DNA of 64,000 nucleotides from JAVVTQ01 sp036653595 (GCA_036653595.1 JAVVTQ010000001.1:1-64000); one strand, 5' to 3'; shown: positions 25,260 to 34,950, numbered from the stretch's first letter. The notes: generated by a model from the sequence alone, not told the origin. Made by a program: numbers and translations.

Positions 25260-25312
25260 AGAAGGGTCCTGCCACAATAACAGGTGAAAAAATGCTGTGG
25301 CAGGACTCTTTT
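25260..25312. terminator. Terminator downstream of the 25385-26596 membrane gene
   Basis: GGGTCCTGCCACA (25264-25276) and TGTGGCAGGACTC (25296-25308) form a 13-bp stem with one G-U and a 19-base loop. T-rich tails are present on both strands. Confidence 0.65.
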
Positions 25313-25384
25313 AGCAGAAATTTTATCAGCAAACACCGCACACGAGTAGCGCGGCGCTGTATTTCAGTTGGTGTGATGTGGGCT

Positions 25385-26596
25385 TTAGAGCATTTGACCT
25401 GCGTGAAAGTTGTTTCCCGCAAGCAAAAAGAAGATATATTTTATCCCATAGTAAATCTGAAAGCCATAGATGCCGGCAAAAACGCACGTAGCCCATTTTG
25501 CATTGTAGCTCTTCATAGAGAGCATAGCGCTTATAATCGTCAAGAAAAACGCGCTGATGGCATAGCTCCAAAAATAGTCGGAAAACAAGTAAATACCCTG
25601 GACTGTAAAGAACCAAATGGCACCGCTGGCGGCCATCATGATAAGTGCGCAGGTGTAGCCTCTGTCCTTGAACACAAGCCTAAAGCCCTTGCTCAGAAAG
25701 AAAACCATGGCGATGAGCAGCACCGATATAATATAGCGGGCGTTTTGCCAAGAAAAAACAATTCCGAGATCCTGCAGCTCAAGTGAGAAAAGCATCTGCG
25801 TATTGGCATTGGCCCCGGAGGACACTAGAGTTTTTTGAAGCAGTAAAACAATAATGGTAGGCAAGACCGCGAGTAGCAATGGTATCCCCAGCTTGAAGAA
25901 GGAGGTCTTGAAATTTTTTAGTATCTCAACCAGCGAGATAATCCCCGCGGCGAGCAGAAAAAAGAGCGCAAAGCTGGGCTTTGATATGGTGGAGACAAAA
26001 AGACTGATTCCAAACAGCACGGCGTCCTTTTTTTTGCCGGATTTCAAGGACGTGAGGCTTTTTATAAAATATGAAAAGGCCAAGACGGCAAATGGGCGCA
26101 TGAAAATATATGTGGGATTATGCCACATATTAACGGCGCCCTGCTTCATATACGGGGAGTAAAAGGTGAGCGGACCGCAGATTCCGATTATGATGATGCA
26201 AAATACGGCAAAATAGTCGAGCAGATATTTTTTTGAAGTTGTTTTCGGACAAATATATATGAGCGCAATTTTTCTTACAAGGAACGCGGTGAGGGCGTTG
26301 CAGGCGGTCAGCACCACAACGCTCGCAGACTCGACAGAGCTTGTGATAAAGCTAAGCAGTGCAACCGTCACATGGTAGAGAGGGTAGAAAACTATATGCG
26401 CGTAGCCGTACTTAGACAGTCCGTCAAAATCAAAATTTCTAAAAAAATTCGCGATGTCGTTGTGGATATAGATATCGGATATAAATGTCACGGCGTTCCC
26501 GTTGGCATATCTCCAAAAAAGTACAGCAGAGACAGCCGAGATGGCGGCAAGAATGATATAAAAGGGAGCACAACTGTATTTGAAATTCTTTTTCAT
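25385..26596 (-). CDS. Polytopic membrane protein, possibly GT-C-like
   Basis: This 403-residue protein has about ten hydrophobic spans. A first outward loop after span 1 (about residues 33-70) contains acidic and aromatic residues, with FISDIYIHNDIANFF and YPLYH. That layout resembles GT-C glycosyltransferases, which use polyprenyl-phosphate sugars, but no diagnostic motif confirms it. No soluble domain is present. It lies alone, 120 bp before the FAD dehydrogenase gene and close to a surface-sugar cluster. Confidence 0.6.
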   Translation of the reverse strand: MKKNFKYSCAPFYIILAAISAVSAVLFWRYANGNAVTFISDIYIHNDIANFFRNFDFDGLSKYGYAHIVFYPLYHVTVALLSFITSSVESASVVVLTACNALTAFLVRKIALIYICPKTTSKKYLLDYFAVFCIIIIGICGPLTFYSPYMKQGAVNMWHNPTYIFMRPFAVLAFSYFIKSLTSLKSGKKKDAVLFGISLFVSTISKPSFALFFLLAAGIISLVEILKNFKTSFFKLGIPLLLAVLPTIIVLLLQKTLVSSGANANTQMLFSLELQDLGIVFSWQNARYIISVLLIAMVFFLSKGFRLVFKDRGYTCALIMMAASGAIWFFTVQGIYLFSDYFWSYAISAFFLTIISAMLSMKSYNAKWATCVFAGIYGFQIYYGIKYIFFLLAGNNFHAGQML

Positions 26597-26716
26597 AACA
26601 TATCCCTTTATCCTTATTATTAATGCAAAGTCATGATATCGCAGAAGATGTCACAATCACAATACACATCTCATCTCAGCGGCAACACCGCAGGTGTCTA
26701 AAACAGCGGACTAAAG

Positions 26717-28117
26717 CTATGCCAGCCGTCTTCCCATCAGCACGCCCATGACCGAGGCCATCATAAGGCCGCGCGTCCAGCCGCTGGAATCGCCCAGACA
26801 ATAAAGACCGCGCACATTTGTGTTGAGAGCCTTGTCCATTTTGACCTTGTTCGAGTAAAATTTAAGCTCCGGGGAATAGAGCAGTGTTTCAATTGAGGCA
26901 AATCCCGGAACAACATGATCAACAGCCTGAATAAAGCCGATTATGTTCGTCATCGCGCGGTACGGCATTGCGGCCGTTATGTCACCTGCAATCGCGTCGG
27001 GAAGTGTAGGCTTTACGTTGCTCACGGAAAGCTCTCTTTGCCAGGTGCGTTTTCCGTCGAGAATGTCGCCGAAGCGCTGCACCATAATATGGCCGTCACC
27101 CAGCATGTTTGTAAGCTCTCCCACTTTTTGGGCATATGAAATTGGCTGATTGAAAGGCTCGGTGAAGTTGTGAGAGCACAGGATGGCGAGGTTCGTGTTT
27201 TTTGACTTAATATCCTTATATGAGTGCCCGTTTACAACGGCAAGGTCATTGTCATAGTTTTCCTGACTGACGAAGCCTCCCGGGTTTTGGCAGAAAGTGC
27301 GCACCTTGTCTTTAAAGGGCTTTGGGTAGCCGATGAGCTTCGATTCATAGAGCACATTGTTGACTTCCTCCATGATCTCGTTGCGGACTTCAAGGCGCAC
27401 GCCTATGTCGACGGTGCCCGGCTGATGCGCGATGTCGTTTTCCTCGCATACTTTTTCGAGCCAGTCCGCACCTTTTCGCCCTGTGGCTATCACGGTGCTG
27501 TCTGCAAACAGCTCGAATTCGGCGCCGGTTTTCACATTTGAAAGCGCCACTCCGAGGCAGACGTCATGATCGAGTATTATGTTTTGGCAGTCATGCTCAA
27601 AAAATATCTCCACGCCGTGCTCGAGCAGATATTTCTCTATATCGAGATATAGCGTCTGTGCTTTTTCCGTGCCGAGATGGCGTATCGGACAGTCCACAAG
27701 GCGAAGACCCGCCTGAATTGCTTTTTTGCGAATATCTTTGATTTTGTCGTAGTCGGAGATGCCCTCAATGTTTGTGTCGGCTCCGAACTCGAGATATATT
27801 TTGTCGGTGTAATCAATCATCTCCTGCGCAAAATTTTCGCCTATCAGAGATGGAAGCTCGCCTCCGACTTCGTATGACAGCGACAGCTTGCCGTCGGAAA
27901 ATGCGCCGGCTCCTGAAAAGCCGGCAGTTATATGACAATAGGGCTTGCAGTTGACGCACTGGTGCGTCTTGTACTTCGGACATCTTCTCTGTTCAATCGG
28001 CTTGCCCTTTTCGATGAGCGCAATGCTTTTCGATGAATTGCTGCGTATCATTTCAAGAGCTGTAAAAATGCCGGCGGGACCGGCCCCCACAATCACTATG
28101 TCGTATTTTTTTGTCAT
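26717..28117 (-). CDS. FAD-dependent dehydrogenase (FixC-like, uncharacterised)
   Basis: This 466-residue flavoprotein starts with DIVIVGAGPAGIFTALEM, the dinucleotide-binding fold. It contains RRCPKYKTHQCVNCKPYC, a cysteine cluster typical of this uncharacterised family, then SGAGAFSDGKLSLS. The C-terminus has YCLGDSSGWTRGLMMASVMG. Family members are widespread in anaerobes and are often annotated as NAD(P)/FAD-dependent oxidoreductases. The electron donor and substrate are unknown. A ribosome site (cggagg) precedes the ATG. It is transcribed in the same direction as ptmE-legC-legB, 216 bp apart. Confidence 0.85.
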   Translation of the reverse strand: MTKKYDIVIVGAGPAGIFTALEMIRSNSSKSIALIEKGKPIEQRRCPKYKTHQCVNCKPYCHITAGFSGAGAFSDGKLSLSYEVGGELPSLIGENFAQEMIDYTDKIYLEFGADTNIEGISDYDKIKDIRKKAIQAGLRLVDCPIRHLGTEKAQTLYLDIEKYLLEHGVEIFFEHDCQNIILDHDVCLGVALSNVKTGAEFELFADSTVIATGRKGADWLEKVCEENDIAHQPGTVDIGVRLEVRNEIMEEVNNVLYESKLIGYPKPFKDKVRTFCQNPGGFVSQENYDNDLAVVNGHSYKDIKSKNTNLAILCSHNFTEPFNQPISYAQKVGELTNMLGDGHIMVQRFGDILDGKRTWQRELSVSNVKPTLPDAIAGDITAAMPYRAMTNIIGFIQAVDHVVPGFASIETLLYSPELKFYSNKVKMDKALNTNVRGLYCLGDSSGWTRGLMMASVMGVLMGRRLA

Positions 28118-28333
28118 GCGTTCCTCCGTGACTTTTGCGCCATATTTTTAAGCAATAGATTACTTGTTGTATTAATGAAATAGTGCATCTGCGCTCTCAC
28201 CGTGTGCGACCTCAAAATCGCCGCAGATTCTCGTGAAAAAGCAAGATGAAATGCCCGAGAAGCCAACCCGGGGGCAGAAAGCCCGAGAAAACGCGGCAGC
28301 ATATTATAGACAGCGGGATTTCCGCTTTTTTAA

Positions 28334-29374
28334 CTATCTCAGCTTATCCTCAATGCTTTTAAGATCTTCCAGCTGGCCGATATCGACAAAGCACTTTTCT
28401 TCGATTGTATATACGCCAACCCGCAGGCCTTTGCAGAGACATTTTTCAATTACATCGTTGATGGGCGTAAAGGTGTCGTCGGCAATCAAGTCCACAAACT
28501 CCGGGCTGGCTATATAAAATCCGGCATTTGTCAAAAAGTCAAAGGAGGGCTTTTCGAGCATGGAGGTCATAGCGCCGCTGCTGTTTGTTTTGACGACGCC
28601 ATAAGGGATAGTGACTGTTTTTTTTGCGCAGACCATAGTGAGGATGTTTTTGTCGTCGATATGTCGCGCGAGAATATCCTCATAGTCCGCTTCGACTATA
28701 TTGTCACAGTTCGTTATAAAAAAAGGACCGGAAAAACGACCCTTAAAGAAGCTGAGCCCCCCGGCGGTTCCCAAGGGCTTGTCCTCATCGACAAATTCAA
28801 GCTCGCCCGCCGTCTTCACCTCGGAAAAATATGACTTTATGAGGTTGCGCTTGTGGTTCACGACGAGAGAAAATCTGTTGCAGCCAAATTTTTTAAAGCG
28901 GTTGATTATCTGCTCTGTTATCGTTATGCTTCCGACGGGAATGAGCGGCTTTGGCAGTATCTCCGTATACGGATAGAGCCTTGTCCCAAGCCCGCCTGCC
29001 ATGATTATCACATGTGCGTCTATCGGTTCCTTTTCGCGGTGGACAGTCGCATACTGAAAGACGAGAGCATGCATACGCCCGTCGTTGCCAATCATCGGCA
29101 CACACGAAATCTCGCGTTGCTTCAGCAGCTCGCGGGCGTCAGCCTCGTGATAGCCGCTGACATAAAGCGGAAGCTTTGAGGCAGCTTCCATTATAGGCGC
29201 GCGCATGTTTGTGCTGGACATGAGATAGCGGCGAATATCTCCGTCAGAAACCGCTCCGACGAGCCGATTGTCCGGCGCCACAAATAGAATTTTCTGTCCG
29301 CTTTTTTCAAGCTGCTTCATTGCGTCGGCAACCGTCGCATTTTCGGATATCAGGAAATCGGTGTACTTCATCAT
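28334..29374 (-). CDS. ptmE: CBS-domain sugar-phosphate nucleotidyltransferase (PtmE-like)
   Basis: This 346-residue fusion has a CBS pair (about 1-115, LVGAVSDGDIRRYL) and a C-terminal nucleotidyltransferase domain with IIMAGGLGTRLYP, PKPLIPVG and ITNCDNIVEADY. The same architecture is found in PtmE of Campylobacter, which makes GDP-GlcNAc for legionaminic acid. Nearby LegB, LegC and LegG support that role, but another sugar could be activated. A site (agaggt) precedes two adjacent ATGs (29374 and 29371). legC ends 17 bp upstream. Confidence 0.83.
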   Translation of the reverse strand: MMKYTDFLISENATVADAMKQLEKSGQKILFVAPDNRLVGAVSDGDIRRYLMSSTNMRAPIMEAASKLPLYVSGYHEADARELLKQREISCVPMIGNDGRMHALVFQYATVHREKEPIDAHVIIMAGGLGTRLYPYTEILPKPLIPVGSITITEQIINRFKKFGCNRFSLVVNHKRNLIKSYFSEVKTAGELEFVDEDKPLGTAGGLSFFKGRFSGPFFITNCDNIVEADYEDILARHIDDKNILTMVCAKKTVTIPYGVVKTNSSGAMTSMLEKPSFDFLTNAGFYIASPEFVDLIADDTFTPINDVIEKCLCKGLRVGVYTIEEKCFVDIGQLEDLKSIEDKLR

Positions 29375-29391
29375 GCTGTATACCTCTTATT

Positions 29392-30531
29392 TTATGCGAG
29401 TATTTCTCCCACAGCCCTTGCCACGGTGCGGACATCGTCCGGCGAAAGGTTTGTGCTGCACGGAAGGTTGATGACATTTTTGTGGAAAAACTCGGATTTC
29501 TCCGTCATATATGCCCTGTATCCGAGGAAAGGCTTGAGTAGGTGCATCAGCTGCCAGATAGGGCGCGACTGAACACCGCGCTTCGTCAGCTCGTCGAGCA
29601 AAAGATCGCGCTTGTTGTCTGTGACAAGCGTGTAGAACCAATAATTTGGTGAGCAGTTATCGCAGAAAGGCCAGAGGTCAACTCCGAGCTGACGATAAAG
29701 CTCATAGTTGCGCTTTTTTATTTCGATGAAGCCGTCGAGCTGCTCCAACTGCGCTATCCCGAGCGCGGCCTGAAGGTTTGTCATGCGATAATTAAAGCCG
29801 ACCTCGTTGTGTATAAAGCGCACTGCGTCGTCCTTTGCTTGCTGTGAGAGGTAGCGCATGTGCTTTAGCTTGTCCTCACTCTGTGCGACAATAGCGCCGC
29901 CGCCACCTGTGGTTACGATTTTGTTTCCGTTAAAGGAGAAGACACCGATGTCGCCGACAAGCCCCGCATGGAGGCCCTTGTATCGGCCGCAAGTCCAGCG
30001 GCTTCCCAGAGCTTCACACGCGTCCTCCACCACAAACAGCCCAAACTCGGCCGCAATGTCCATCACGCTCTCCATATCGGCCAGATTGCCGAATATGTGC
30101 ACCGGCATGACGGCGCGCACTCTTCTGCCGGAAGCCTTCTCAAAGAGAGCGCCGCCGCGAAGCTCGCACTCCTCTTCGCAGTAGCGTCGGAGCTTTGCCG
30201 TGTCGATGCAAAGGGTGTCGTCGCAGTCCATAAAGACAGGCACTGCCCCGACATATATTACCGGCTCGACCGTGGCATAAAAGGTCAAGGTAGGCACAAT
30301 AACTATTTCGCCGCGCAATACACCCGACTCAAGCAGCGCCAGATGAAGCCCGGCCGTGCCGCTCTGACACACAACAGAGTCATCTGTGCCCACATAGGCG
30401 GCAATGTTTTTTTCAAATTCAGAGACATACGGCCCGCCCGTAGACACCCATTCGGATTTGACCGCGGCGCTCGTGAGCTCAAGCTCACGTCCTTTGAGGT
30501 TTGGGACGGAGAGCGGGATGAAATTTGACAT
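29392..30531 (-). CDS. legC: DegT/DnrJ/EryC1/StrS aminotransferase (LegC-like)
   Basis: This 380-residue PLP-dependent enzyme would add an amino group to a keto-sugar nucleotide. Visible traits are FIPLSVPNLKGRE, SEWVSTGGPYVSEFE, CQSGTAGLHLAL, VVEDACEALGS and VFSFNGNKIVTTGGGG, with the PLP-binding Lys. The EWVSTGGPYV segment resembles the LegC group, which aminates GDP-4-keto-6-deoxy-GlcNAc. The start at 30531 has ggaggc upstream; the longer frame to 30585 has no such support. legB lies directly upstream on the same strand. Confidence 0.87.
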   Translation of the reverse strand: MSNFIPLSVPNLKGRELELTSAAVKSEWVSTGGPYVSEFEKNIAAYVGTDDSVVCQSGTAGLHLALLESGVLRGEIVIVPTLTFYATVEPVIYVGAVPVFMDCDDTLCIDTAKLRRYCEEECELRGGALFEKASGRRVRAVMPVHIFGNLADMESVMDIAAEFGLFVVEDACEALGSRWTCGRYKGLHAGLVGDIGVFSFNGNKIVTTGGGGAIVAQSEDKLKHMRYLSQQAKDDAVRFIHNEVGFNYRMTNLQAALGIAQLEQLDGFIEIKKRNYELYRQLGVDLWPFCDNCSPNYWFYTLVTDNKRDLLLDELTKRGVQSRPIWQLMHLLKPFLGYRAYMTEKSEFFHKNVINLPCSTNLSPDDVRTVARAVGEILA

Positions 30532-30621
30532 TGTAAAAGCCTCCAAATAGATTTGATTTTGCCTTTTTATCAAAGTCAGCGCCAAGCTGCGGCAGGCAGA
30601 AAAAGAAAGCGGCGTTTTCTG

Positions 30622-31602
30622 TCAAAGATTGTAGATATCGGGCTTGTATCCCTCAAGGTTTTTGCGAAGCCACGCGATAGTCTCCGCAAGTCCGCTTGCG
30701 AGATCGTATTTTGGCGACCAGCCTGTCAGAGCTTTTATTTTTGCATTGTCGCCGAGCAGACGGTTTACCTCGCTCTTTTCCGGGCGCAGGCGCTGTTCAT
30801 CGCAGACTATTTTTGCATTTGGATTTATTTGGGAGATAAGCTCTTGGGCGAGCTGTCCGATGGTGATCTCGACGCCTGTGGCGACGTTGATTTCCTCGCC
30901 GACGGCCTTGTCGCAGCCGGCAATGGCCATAAATCCGGCAACGGTGTCCTTTACAAAATTGAAATCACGCGTAGGGGTCAGCGAGCCGAGCTTAATCTCT
31001 GTCGCTCCCGTGAGAAGCTGAGTGACGATTGTGGGGATAACCGCGCGCGCGGATTGACGGGGGCCGTATGTGTTGAACGGCCGCACAATTGAGAGCGGGG
31101 TGCCGAAGCTGCGGTAAAAGCTCTCGGCCATTCTGTCCGCACCTATCTTTGTCGCCGAATACGGAGACTGCCCTTGAAACGGATGCTTTTCGTCTATTGG
31201 CACGTACTGCGCCGTGCCGTACACCTCACTTGTGGAGGTGACGAGCAGACGTCGGCATTCGGCGTCATTGACGGCTTGCAGCACGTTGAGAGTGCCCTTT
31301 ATGTTCGTATCGACATAGCTGTCCGGCGAGTGGTAGCTAAACGGTATCGCGATGAGTGCCGCGAGGTGGTACACCGTGTCACAGCCTGCAACAGCTTTTC
31401 GCACCCCGTTTGGGTCGCGAATGTCGCCACAGAAAACGTCGAGCTCTTTTTTTATTTCAGGGGCGAGACTGTCAAGCCAACCCCACGAATTGAAAGAATT
31501 ATAATAAGAAAAAGCACGAACATCGAAGCCGTTCCTGACAAGCGCCTCAGTCAAATGACTTCCGATAAAGCCGTCCGCACCGGTAACGAGAACTCTCTTC
31601 AT
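30622..31602 (-). CDS. legB: NAD-dependent nucleotide-sugar 4,6-dehydratase (LegB-like)
   Basis: This 326-residue extended SDR would convert a GDP- or UDP-HexNAc to its 4-keto-6-deoxy form. It has VLVTGADGFIGSHL, YHLAALIAIPFSY, VTSTSEVYGTAQYVP, PYSATKIGAD with Tyr and Lys, and RPFNTYGPRQSARAV. The Asp/Glu pair expected for dehydratases is represented by the TSEVYG region. The start at 31602 has gagg upstream and a good promoter. It is the first gene of the leftward operon and is divergent from legG. Confidence 0.88.
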   Translation of the reverse strand: MKRVLVTGADGFIGSHLTEALVRNGFDVRAFSYYNSFNSWGWLDSLAPEIKKELDVFCGDIRDPNGVRKAVAGCDTVYHLAALIAIPFSYHSPDSYVDTNIKGTLNVLQAVNDAECRRLLVTSTSEVYGTAQYVPIDEKHPFQGQSPYSATKIGADRMAESFYRSFGTPLSIVRPFNTYGPRQSARAVIPTIVTQLLTGATEIKLGSLTPTRDFNFVKDTVAGFMAIAGCDKAVGEEINVATGVEITIGQLAQELISQINPNAKIVCDEQRLRPEKSEVNRLLGDNAKIKALTGWSPKYDLASGLAETIAWLRKNLEGYKPDIYNL

Positions 31603-31647
31603 AAAAACCTCACTTTCGGGTTGCCCCGACAGATAATAAGTACTTAT

Positions 31648-31676
31648 ATAATAGTACATCGCGTAAAAAATTACAA
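31648..31676 (-). promoter_or_regulatory. Promoter of the legB-legC-ptmE operon
   Basis: On the minus strand TTGTAA (31676-31671) and TATTAT (31653-31648) are 17 bp apart. Confidence 0.6.
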
Positions 31677-31773
31677 CTTTGCACCAACTTCAAAAGTGCC
31701 GCAGACAAATGTTTTGCGCTTCGCCTTTGTGGGCGCACAAAAGAGCACGGCGCAAATTCTGACAATAACTAGG

Positions 31774-31802
31774 TTGAGAAATTGGCGGCTGTAATGTATT
31801 AT
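31774..31802 (+). promoter_or_regulatory. Promoter of the legG operon
   Basis: TTGAGA (31774-31779) and TATTAT (31797-31802) are 17 bp apart. The leftward promoter lies 98 bp away, so both operons could share regulation. Confidence 0.6.
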
Positions 31803-31859
31803 AGTATTAGAAAAAAATAATGCTACAGGCGGTGATGATATATCGTCACAAAAAAAATA

Positions 31860-33005
31860 GTGATAGTGACAAGCACCCGCGCGGACTACGGACTTCTTCG
31901 CCCTGTAATAAGGAGCTTTTCTTCCGATGGTTTTTTTGAAGTCGCAGTGGCGGTCACCGGTTCTCATCTCTGCGGTGCGCTCGGACACACGGTGTCGGAG
32001 ATAGAAGATGACAAGATAAAAATATCAGCGCGCCTCGACATTCTCGAGGGGCGAGCGGACATGCCCGTGGACAGCGTTATCTGCAATGCAATCACCGAAT
32101 TTTCAAAATATTTCAGGGATACAAGGCCCGATGCCGTGGTTTTGCTCGGAGATCGCAGCGAGATTTTTGCGACAGCCACAGCCGCCGCGCTGCTGGAGAT
32201 TCCAATAGCGCACATAAGCGGCGGAGAAACCACACAAGGAGCAAAAGACGAGTTTTTTCGCCACTGTATAACTAAGATGAGCAGCCTGCACTTTGCCTCC
32301 ACGGAGGACTATCGCCGCCGCGTGATACAGCTTGGAGAACAGCCAAAAGCGGTTTTCAATGTCGGCTCGCTCGGCGCTGAAAATATTTTGACAATTCTGC
32401 CGGTGCCAAAGGAAAGGCTTTCGGAGACGGTTGGATTTTCGCTCAAGGAAAAGTATCTTTTGGCGACATATCACCCCGAGACACTCGGCAGCAAGAATGT
32501 CGCCGCCGACCTCGAAGAGCTTTTGCTCGCAATCGACACGCTGGGCACGAGGTGCTTGTTCACGATGGCCAACGCCGACGACGGCGGCGCGATAATCAAC
32601 GAAAGACTGGCTCAATACTGCGAAAAAAACAGCGGCCGTGCCGCGCTGAGAAGCAGTCTCGGTGCCGTGAATTATCTTTCCGCTATGCGCTGGTGCGCCG
32701 CGGTGGTGGGAAACTCATCGAGCGCGATAGTCGAGTCGCCCACGCTCAAAAAGCCCGCTGTCAATATCGGAGAACGCCAGGCGGGGCGAATAATGGGCGC
32801 AAATACAATATGCTGTGATGCTAAAAAAGAAGCGATTGTCAAGGCGCTTCGCAAGGCCATGTCCTTGGAATTCGCCAAAGAGCTTGAGAGCATGACAAGT
32901 CCCTATGGGGGAGAAAACGTGAGCGGCAAAATCGCAAATATTACAAAGACGTATTTGTCGGACGGTAATCGCAGCTCAAAAAAGGTTTTTTATGACATCA
33001 TATAA
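31860..33005 (+). CDS. legG: Hydrolysing nucleotide-sugar 2-epimerase (LegG/NeuC-like)
   Basis: This 381-residue GT-B-fold enzyme would hydrolyse and epimerise a nucleotide sugar to a free ManNAc-type sugar. The N-terminus reads VTSTRADYGLLRPV, where the family has VTGTRADYG. LLGDRSEIFATA, AHISGGETTQGAKDE and NSSSAIVESPTL are further NeuC landmarks. The start is uncertain. GTG 31860 is the only standard start in frame, but the ribosome site ggcggtgatga (31829-31839) is too far away. It better suits a start near 31845, which reads GTC and would give the full first strand. Confidence 0.85.
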   Translation: MIVTSTRADYGLLRPVIRSFSSDGFFEVAVAVTGSHLCGALGHTVSEIEDDKIKISARLDILEGRADMPVDSVICNAITEFSKYFRDTRPDAVVLLGDRSEIFATATAAALLEIPIAHISGGETTQGAKDEFFRHCITKMSSLHFASTEDYRRRVIQLGEQPKAVFNVGSLGAENILTILPVPKERLSETVGFSLKEKYLLATYHPETLGSKNVAADLEELLLAIDTLGTRCLFTMANADDGGAIINERLAQYCEKNSGRAALRSSLGAVNYLSAMRWCAAVVGNSSSAIVESPTLKKPAVNIGERQAGRIMGANTICCDAKKEAIVKALRKAMSLEFAKELESMTSPYGGENVSGKIANITKTYLSDGNRSSKKVFYDII

Positions 33006-33020
33006 CGGGGGGAAGCATCG

Positions 33021-33995
33021 ATGAAGGCTGTTGTTGTCGGACTGGGCTCTATGGGTAAAAGAAGAATCAGGCTCATGCGCGAGTTCTTTTCAGAGATAAA
33101 TGTGTGCGGAGTTGACACAAACGAGCAGCGTCGCGCGCAGACCGCAGAGCAGTTTCAAGTTGAGTGTTATGCTTCACTTAAAGAGGCGGTCACCGCCGCG
33201 CCGGACATCGGCTTTGTGTGCACCAGCCCGCTGTCGCACAGCGCGATAATAAAGGAAATGCTCGAAAACAACATAAATGTTTTTACGGAGATAAATCTTG
33301 TTTCCGACGGCTATGAAAAGAATTGCGCCTTGGCACAAAAAAAAGGCCTGGAGCTTTTTCTTTCCTCCACGCCAATATATCGGCGCGAGACGCAGTACAT
33401 CGAGCGCAGAGCGCAGGAGGCGCAGTGTCCTCTGTTTTACAGATACCATGTCGGACAGTACCTGCCTGACTGGCATCCTTGGGAAAATTACCGCGATTTT
33501 TTTGTGGGGGACAGAAGAACAAACGGCTGCCGCGAAATCTTTGGAATAGAGCTGCCGTGGCTGGTTCGCGCTTTTGGAGATATAGAGAGCACGGCTGAGG
33601 TCAAGGCGCGCCAGTCGAGCCTTGTCATAGACTATGCGGACAGCTACCTTGTCACGCTGTCTCACAGCAGCGGAATCTGCGGACAGCTGGCTGTCGACAT
33701 CGTGTCACGCAAGGCTGTGCGCGATTTTGAACTTTTCGGAGAGAAGCTGTATCTGCGCTGGGGCGGGACACCGTCATCACTTTCCGAATATGATTTTGAA
33801 CGAAAAGAAGATATGCCAATCGACACATATGGCAGTGTGCGAAGAGATGAGCGCTATGCGGAAAATATAATCGAAAACGCATATGTCGACGAGATGGCAG
33901 CTTTTTTTGCCGTTTTGCGCGGTGAGAAAGCGCGTCGACACACCTTTGAACACGACAAAGAGCTGCTTCGAATAATCGACGAAATAGAGAGGTAA
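33021..33995 (+). CDS. Gfo/Idh/MocA family oxidoreductase
   Basis: This 324-residue protein has the Rossmann motif VVGLGSMGKRRIR at the N-terminus and FTEINLVSDG, equivalent to the family's EKP site but with N for K-P. The C-terminal domain contains YRYHVGQYLPDWHPWENYRD. It would oxidise or reduce a sugar or sugar nucleotide with NAD(P). The missing EKP lysine raises the chance of a binding or altered-catalysis role. It lies 15 bp after legG and 5 bp before a second family member, so the two may work as a pair. Confidence 0.82.
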   Translation: MKAVVVGLGSMGKRRIRLMREFFSEINVCGVDTNEQRRAQTAEQFQVECYASLKEAVTAAPDIGFVCTSPLSHSAIIKEMLENNINVFTEINLVSDGYEKNCALAQKKGLELFLSSTPIYRRETQYIERRAQEAQCPLFYRYHVGQYLPDWHPWENYRDFFVGDRRTNGCREIFGIELPWLVRAFGDIESTAEVKARQSSLVIDYADSYLVTLSHSSGICGQLAVDIVSRKAVRDFELFGEKLYLRWGGTPSSLSEYDFERKEDMPIDTYGSVRRDERYAENIIENAYVDEMAAFFAVLRGEKARRHTFEHDKELLRIIDEIER

Positions 33996-34000
33996 AGCAT

Positions 34001-34924
34001 ATGAAAATCCTCTTTTCGGGGCTTGGTTCAATCGGCTCAAGGCACATAAAAAACCTGTCAGAGGAGCTTTCGGGGCGCGGCATAGCTTTCTCGATAGATG
34101 CGCTGCGCTTGACCGACAGACCACTGCGCGGCGGAGTGGAGGAGCTGTTGAACCACTGCTTTTCCGACATGGACGCGCTCGGAGAATACGACATCGCTTT
34201 TGTCACAAATCCAACCTGTATGCACGAGGAAACTGTAAAAAAATTGGCTGATAAGGCGCGCGATATGTTTATCGAAAAGCCGGTGTTTTCGACCTCGTTT
34301 GTCGATGTAAAATCGCTGGGGCTTCGCGCGGACGGCGTATATTATGTTGCCTGCCCTCTGCGCCACACACCGGTCATACGCGAGATGAAGCGCATATGCG
34401 AAAGAGAGCATGTGGTTGCGGCGCGCGCGTTGTGTTCCTCATATCTTCCGGAATGGAGAGCCGGCACAGACTACCGCGAATGCTACAGCGCCCACAAGGC
34501 GCAGGGCGGAGGAGTCGTGCTCGACCTCATCCACGAGTGGGATTATCTCACATATTTGTTTGGCATGCCGAGCAGCGTGTCGGGTTACTGCGGAAAGCTC
34601 TCTGCGCTTGAAATTGACAGCGAGGATGTGGCGGTCTACGCCGCCCGCTTCAAGTCTATGCTTCTCACGCTTCAGCTCGATTATATCGGGCGCACGCCAC
34701 AGCGCGAGATAGAGATTTTTACAGATGACGAGGTAATTGTCGGCGACATATTGGCAAACAGTGTGGCGAGAAAAAAGACGGGCGAAACAACACAGCTTGC
34801 GCGCGAGGATTTTTATGCAAATGAGATGCGGTATTTTGTCGATTGCGTGCTGGAGCGAAAAACGGACAACATGAATGACATAAAAACGGCGCTGGGTGTC
34901 CTTCGCGCTGCGCAGATAGATTGA
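34001..34924 (+). CDS. Second Gfo/Idh/MocA family oxidoreductase
   Basis: This 307-residue protein has FSGLGSIGSRHIKNL and retains FIEKPVF, the family's catalytic EKP motif, unlike its neighbour. The C-terminal domain has SYLPEWRAGTDYRECYSA and GGGVVLDLIHEWDYL, with the His and Asp usual for catalysis. It resembles oxidoreductases found with nonulosonate and flagellar-glycan genes. The shared LPxW...YRE layout suggests a similar substrate for both copies. It overlaps the frame of the cytidylyltransferase gene by a few bases only if that gene used its upstream start. Confidence 0.85.
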   Translation: MKILFSGLGSIGSRHIKNLSEELSGRGIAFSIDALRLTDRPLRGGVEELLNHCFSDMDALGEYDIAFVTNPTCMHEETVKKLADKARDMFIEKPVFSTSFVDVKSLGLRADGVYYVACPLRHTPVIREMKRICEREHVVAARALCSSYLPEWRAGTDYRECYSAHKAQGGGVVLDLIHEWDYLTYLFGMPSSVSGYCGKLSALEIDSEDVAVYAARFKSMLLTLQLDYIGRTPQREIEIFTDDEVIVGDILANSVARKKTGETTQLAREDFYANEMRYFVDCVLERKTDNMNDIKTALGVLRAAQID

Positions 34925-34950
34925 TTGCAGAGAAAAAGGAGATACAAACA

